Positions 60,318 to 64,000 of a stretch of 64,000 nucleotides of DNA are shown here, piece after piece. Below the pieces are notes generated by a model. The model saw only the letters and a list, made by a program, of their open reading frames with translations, did not search any database and had not been told where the DNA came from. Positions within the stretch are counted from its first letter, which is position 1. The number at the start of each line of letters is the position of its first letter. The DNA is from Tritrichomonas musculus (lineage: Eukaryota; Parabasalia; Tritrichomonadida; Tritrichomonadidae): contig JAPFFF010000001.1 of NCBI GenBank assembly GCA_039105265.1, forward strand, positions 2,294,001-2,358,000, in the 5' to 3' direction. A program made the position numbers and the translations under genes.

Positions 60318-62348
60318 TTAAGTAGATTGAATACCAAATATGTAATTTAATCCAAAGGAATCACTACTTGTATTCTGAATTCGCATGTTTGGTGTGTTTG
60401 GTGGAATGCTGCCAATAAAAACGACGCTGGTGTATCCTCCTGCAATGCAGAATTCAGCATCCTTAGTGATGGTCGTTTCGGTTGGCAAATAAATTTTTTC
60501 ACTCGGGCCACTGCTGAGGAGGAGCTGTCCAAATTCATTATTACCGCATGAAAGTATTTTACCTTCGCTTGTCACGAAAAGTGAATGTCTATCTCCAGCG
60601 TAAGCTGAGGTTATTTCATATTTAAAAAGTGATGAAATCTCAGTGAATGAAGAAACAGATTCTGTTTCTTCACCAAGGCCAAGTTGTCCATTTTTATTAG
60701 ATCCACGCCCAAAGACTCGACCATCATTACTGACAGCCAGGAAGTGTTGGCTTGTGCCTGACAAGCAGACAATTTCGTGACCTGAAAGTTCGGAAACTTC
60801 TGAAAATTTGAGTGACTTACTTCCTTTTGTGATTGGTGAAGTGAAGAGTCGACCATTTGAGCTCAGAACAACGACTGAGTATTCGCCGCACGCCACACTC
60901 GATGCTTTCTCACCATCAGGAAGAGAAATGGCTGGAATTGATGAATAAGGCGATTTTATGACTGAATAACGGTTGATAAAGATGACTTCACCTTCACTGC
61001 CGATAGCTGCTGAATGTGAATAACCGCCAAAAAGTGACACTGGCTGATGATTGCCGATGTCAAGAAAAAGTGGACCTTTAACTTTTATATCGCAATCGCG
61101 GAGTAGGAGCTGCCTTTGATTAGCTTTGTTTTTTGAAAGCATATAAAGTGTGCCATGTTTATAACAAACCGCAGAAACCGCAGCCAGCTGTTGGCCACTG
61201 CTGTCTTTGATCCAAAAATCGGTGAATTGAGAGGCGACATATTTATTAAGAAAAGGTCCGATTGGGCCATCCCTGTTGCTGCCAATTCCCTTCAATGAAC
61301 CGTCTCTCATGACCAGAACTGAGTGATTATCATAAATCGAGTAAGATAGAAGTGAAGAAGGATCAATGGACGACTTCACTGGAGGGGAGATGATTGCAAA
61401 ACTATTTTTACCGTTATTGTTCGAATTTTCACCAAGTGCATAGCAATTATTATTTCCGCCAACGATGATGCTCTTCGTGATGCACTCTCTTTTCTTTTGC
61501 TGCTGATGGCGCATCCGTTTTCGTTGGCTCTTTTTTACTCGATGTGGAAAGAAGCACTGACAGAGATTCTGCCAAAGCTGGCCACTCATCTCGTTGAAAT
61601 CAAATTTTGAAACAAACTCTAAAAATTTAGTTTCACTCAGACAGACAAATTCAATCTGCTCAAGAAACAAAGCGTCTGAAATTTTATCATCGTCTTTCTT
61701 CATTTCAATAATTTGCGAAATGATGTCAAACAGACTCTCTTCACTTTCGATTTGCAGGTCTGAGTGTGAAATGATCATGTACTGAATCTCACGTGATGCT
61801 TTCAAAAACTCTTCTTTGTCAACCATATAGAAGTGGCTCGCAATGAATGAAAAAATCTTCGAAAAATCATATGTCTCGTTAAAACATGAAAATTCATATA
61901 AACACTCAATGCTTTTCATGTAAGAATTGACGTTCTCTTCACTGTATTTCGTTGGGAAAAGTTCGTTCAGTTTTTGATGTAATTCGTTATTACCAAGAAT
62001 AATTGATAAAAGACTTAATTTAATTGCTTCTTCTGAGGTGATTTCAATTGATGATCCACTCGATATTTGTTGAAGATGTGAAATTGTGTCGGGTGTTATC
62101 AATAATTTTGATAATTTATTAAAGTCGTTTTGTTTCATTCCATTTATTTTACAAAAATCAATAGTATTAATTGTTGGATCCGTTTGATGAAGATGTGATA
62201 CAATTGGTGAAATAAATTCTGCAAAGATATTTTTCATTTTAAATTTTTCTTCACAAAAGACAAAAGTAAAATCATCATCTTCTTGATATTTATTTAATAC
62301 AATATTTTTCAATCCTAATGATGAAATAATGACTGATCTTGCAGTCAT
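60318..62348 (-). CDS. BTB-like protein with C-terminal RCC1 repeats
   Basis: 676 residues from ATG at 62348 (MTARSVIISSLGLKN). The BTB-like core is FTFVFCEEKF and FAEFISPIVSHLHQTDPT; a helical middle runs to about 260 and a basic hinge (KKSQRKRMRHQQQKKR) lies at about 272-287. RCC1-like blades fill about 290-650: SVLVMRDGSLKGIGSNRDGP, AAIGSEGEVIF, VSNDGRVFGRGSNKNGQLG and SEGKILSCGNNEFGQL. It is paralogous and convergent to the gene at 56916-58943 and shares SLFGGYSHSAA and the P-N-x-P-N-x-x-x near the end. The basic hinge could bind nucleic acid or act as a nuclear signal, which is inference only. Confidence 0.87.
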   Translation of the reverse strand: MTARSVIISSLGLKNIVLNKYQEDDDFTFVFCEEKFKMKNIFAEFISPIVSHLHQTDPTINTIDFCKINGMKQNDFNKLSKLLITPDTISHLQQISSGSSIEITSEEAIKLSLLSIILGNNELHQKLNELFPTKYSEENVNSYMKSIECLYEFSCFNETYDFSKIFSFIASHFYMVDKEEFLKASREIQYMIISHSDLQIESEESLFDIISQIIEMKKDDDKISDALFLEQIEFVCLSETKFLEFVSKFDFNEMSGQLWQNLCQCFFPHRVKKSQRKRMRHQQQKKRECITKSIIVGGNNNCYALGENSNNNGKNSFAIISPPVKSSIDPSSLLSYSIYDNHSVLVMRDGSLKGIGSNRDGPIGPFLNKYVASQFTDFWIKDSSGQQLAAVSAVCYKHGTLYMLSKNKANQRQLLLRDCDIKVKGPLFLDIGNHQPVSLFGGYSHSAAIGSEGEVIFINRYSVIKSPYSSIPAISLPDGEKASSVACGEYSVVVLSSNGRLFTSPITKGSKSLKFSEVSELSGHEIVCLSGTSQHFLAVSNDGRVFGRGSNKNGQLGLGEETESVSSFTEISSLFKYEITSAYAGDRHSLFVTSEGKILSCGNNEFGQLLLSSGPSEKIYLPTETTITKDAEFCIAGGYTSVVFIGSIPPNTPNMRIQNTSSDSFGLNYIFGIQST

Positions 62349-62867
62349 CTTTTTAATTATAAATTATTTATGCCCAATAATTTGCTAAATTTAGAAAAAG
62401 TAGATGGGCGTAAATAGGATTTCATTTTTCAATAAACTCATTCAATTTTTTTGCGTGTATAAATGGTCTTTATTATATCTTTACAGATTTTTAACTTTAT
62501 TTCAATTATAAATACTAGATATTACAGCGTCAACTTCCCGGAAACAGACCTCTCAATTTGTAAACATTCACAATCATTAATAAAATCATTTTTCAGAAGA
62601 GTTGTAAGAAATTGTTCTTTTTCGCCTTTGAATTCAATTTTAGACAAGTATTGAATATAAAAAATAGAAATAAGATAATTATTCGAGATTTTTTGCGATT
62701 GAATATCTTCTCGTTGATCCAAGATTCAAACATTAAATTTGAATAAACAATAATCAACTTTTTCAATTACTTTTTTTTCATTTCTTTTAGTTTTTCAATG
62801 AGAGAAGATACATAAAATTTTATATTTTCTAAAATGATGATAATTGAAGATAATAAATAAGCAAGAA
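62349..62867. other. Intergenic region upstream of tRNA-Arg
   Basis: AT-rich DNA upstream of the RCC1 gene and the tRNA. No credible frame or motif is seen. Confidence 0.5.
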
Positions 62868-62939
62868 GCCCTCGTAGTGTAATGGAGAGCATACAAGACT
62901 TCTAATCTTATGGAGTGGGTTCGAATCCCATCGGGGGTA
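62868..62939 (+). tRNA. tRNA-Arg (anticodon TCT)
   Basis: Acceptor stem GCCCTCG pairs with CGGGGGT (two wobble pairs) with discriminator A. The anticodon arm CAAGA-CTTCTAA-TCTTA gives anticodon TCT, with one mismatched closing pair. The T arm is GTGGG-TTCGAAT-CCCAT, and the B-box GGTTCGAATCC is perfect. A run of seven T starts two bases after the gene as polymerase III terminator. There is no intron and no encoded CCA. Confidence 0.93.
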
Positions 62940-63855
62940 TTTTTTTGCTTTTTTTTTTATTCAATAAAAATAAATGATTATATACTAACACCCAGGTATC
63001 ACTCATTTGATCAACTTCTATCGAAAGCATATTTTCTAAATGATACTACAGAAGAAGGAATTGTGATTTTTTTTAATCTTGAAATGTCATGAAACAAAAA
63101 AGAATTTTATACAAAATGATGCACTTTAAATAAGTTTTATTAGTATCCACATGTTATTGCCCTGAAAAAAAAAAAATTATTTTTTTGAATGGTTTATTAA
63201 AAACTTTTTGAATAAAAATAGTAAAGTATTTAAAAGAAGATAAAATAAATTAATTTTCCGCCCACTTAATTTAAACATTAAAAAAATAGATTCTATTACC
63301 AAATTTCAGATATATTATTATCTAAAAATGAAATATATGATGGTAAGAATGACTCTGACTCAGAACTTTCATTTCATTAACATATGAGTTTTCATTTATT
63401 TATTTATTTAAATTAATAATCACAAAGCAATTGTATTGTATGATTAAATTAATATTTGCCTTAACTTTAGAATTCTCAATGAACAAGAAATATATATTAT
63501 TATAATAATATTACAATATAATTCAAACAAAAATGAAAATGAATTTATATTTTAAATTTCTTTCATCTATATGAACATTGCAATATTTACTTTTTTATCA
63601 TTTAACGTTATTTTATTTGAGGCAGATCTCTTCAATAGATCCTGAGCAAAAGGTCAAAATCATTTTTTTGATTGGTCAAAATAAATGTAAAGGTTTTTTT
63701 TTTTTATGATTGTTCGATATAAGAACTTTTTCTAAATAAATTTTAATAAATTGACCTTATATTATCAGAAAAAGTTGTTTGCTCTGAGTTTGTTGGAAAT
63801 ACGTTACCTAAAAAAATCGTTTTTTATTCAACTTTTTCTAAAAAAAAGCATTAAG
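62940..63855. other. Intergenic region after tRNA-Arg
   Basis: It begins with the T-run terminator (62941-62947). The remaining 0.9 kb is AT-rich with homopolymers and no supported gene. Confidence 0.5.
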
Positions 63856-64000
63856 ATGTTAAATTTACTACTTGCATTCTTAGTTCAAAGCAGAGAAATT
63901 ACAATCAAAAAGGATCTATCTATTTTGACTGATGATACTTGTTCTGAATATTGCGATCCAAAAACTTGTAATGAATGTGGCAGTATAAATCAACATTCAT
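63856..64000 (+). CDS. Start of a probable secreted cysteine-rich protein (partial)
   Basis: ATG at 63856 opens a frame that runs off the window end after 48 codons. The first residues MLNLLLAFLVQS look like a short signal peptide. The segment CSEYCDPKTCNECG with four Cys in 14 residues suggests a disulfide-rich or EGF-like extracellular domain. Family and length cannot be judged from this piece. It could be a surface or secreted protein. Confidence 0.5.
   Translation, partial: MLNLLLAFLVQSREITIKKDLSILTDDTCSEYCDPKTCNECGSINQHS

Noticed and set aside
62463-62654. Small plus-strand frame upstream of tRNA-Arg
   Set aside because: Poor start context, no recognisable features, and an equally long frame exists on the other strand, as expected in AT-rich spacer.

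Overview
The window is AT-rich, apparently intron-free eukaryotic nuclear DNA, most probably from a parabasalid close to Tritrichomonas or Trichomonas. The evidence is the gene repertoire: Sel1-repeat protein kinases, BspA-type leucine-rich-repeat proteins, a kinase fused to such repeats, BTB-like proteins ending in F5/8 type C or RCC1 modules, and bacterial-type enzymes without introns. Several genes also have a TCATTT/TCATTG element 7-20 bases before the start codon, matching the trichomonad initiator. Three tRNA genes are present (Gln-TTG twice, Arg-TCT once). The genus is inferred from content, not from a marker gene.

Layout. 0.3-16.1 kb: a BTB/F5-8C gene and a 1321-residue Sel1 kinase, then a BspA-type relic, tRNA-Gln and a second BTB/F5-8C gene. 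About 4.85 kb of this (2879-7722) recurs almost unchanged at 10741-15585. The second copy is truncated at both ends. A broken bacterial-type GH3 beta-glucosidase with reversed domain order lies between the copies. The left end of the second copy is a fold-back junction. 16.1-19.2 kb: degraded DNA with a BspA C-terminal relic, a 527-bp hAT-like MITE with 8-bp target duplication, and a small LRR-like gene. 19.2-37.4 kb: a tandem duplication of a convergent pair. The intact pair is a KY/transglutaminase-like coiled-coil protein (25073-29629) and a 2355-residue protein with 18 helical repeats and a C-terminal CAMSAP-type CKK domain (37442-30375). The upstream copy of the pair has lost the 5' ends of both genes. 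A 368-bp mariner-like MITE sits between the intact genes, and the duplicate preserves its empty site. 37.4-41.1 kb: a GGTCA-rich possible element, a GATGATGA minisatellite, a Sel1 relic and a tyrosine-recombinase fossil. 41.1-49.3 kb: two more BTB/F5-8C genes, an LRR kinase and an NAD-dependent epimerase with a C-terminal zinc ribbon. 50-52 kb: fragments, including an orphan inverted copy of the zinc ribbon. 52.3-62.3 kb: a 1377-residue Sel1 kinase and two BTB-like/RCC1 proteins. Then tRNA-Arg and the start of a secreted cysteine-rich protein cut by the window edge.

The best candidates for something new are the repeat-CKK protein and its convergent KY/coiled-coil neighbour, which were duplicated together and may both serve the microtubule cytoskeleton. 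Second is the N-terminal module with the SAGLKN signature, joined to either F5/8C or RCC1 domains in six apparently complete genes. Third is a shared FYEG C-terminal signature on Sel1 proteins. No retroviral or Polinton proteins were recognised.
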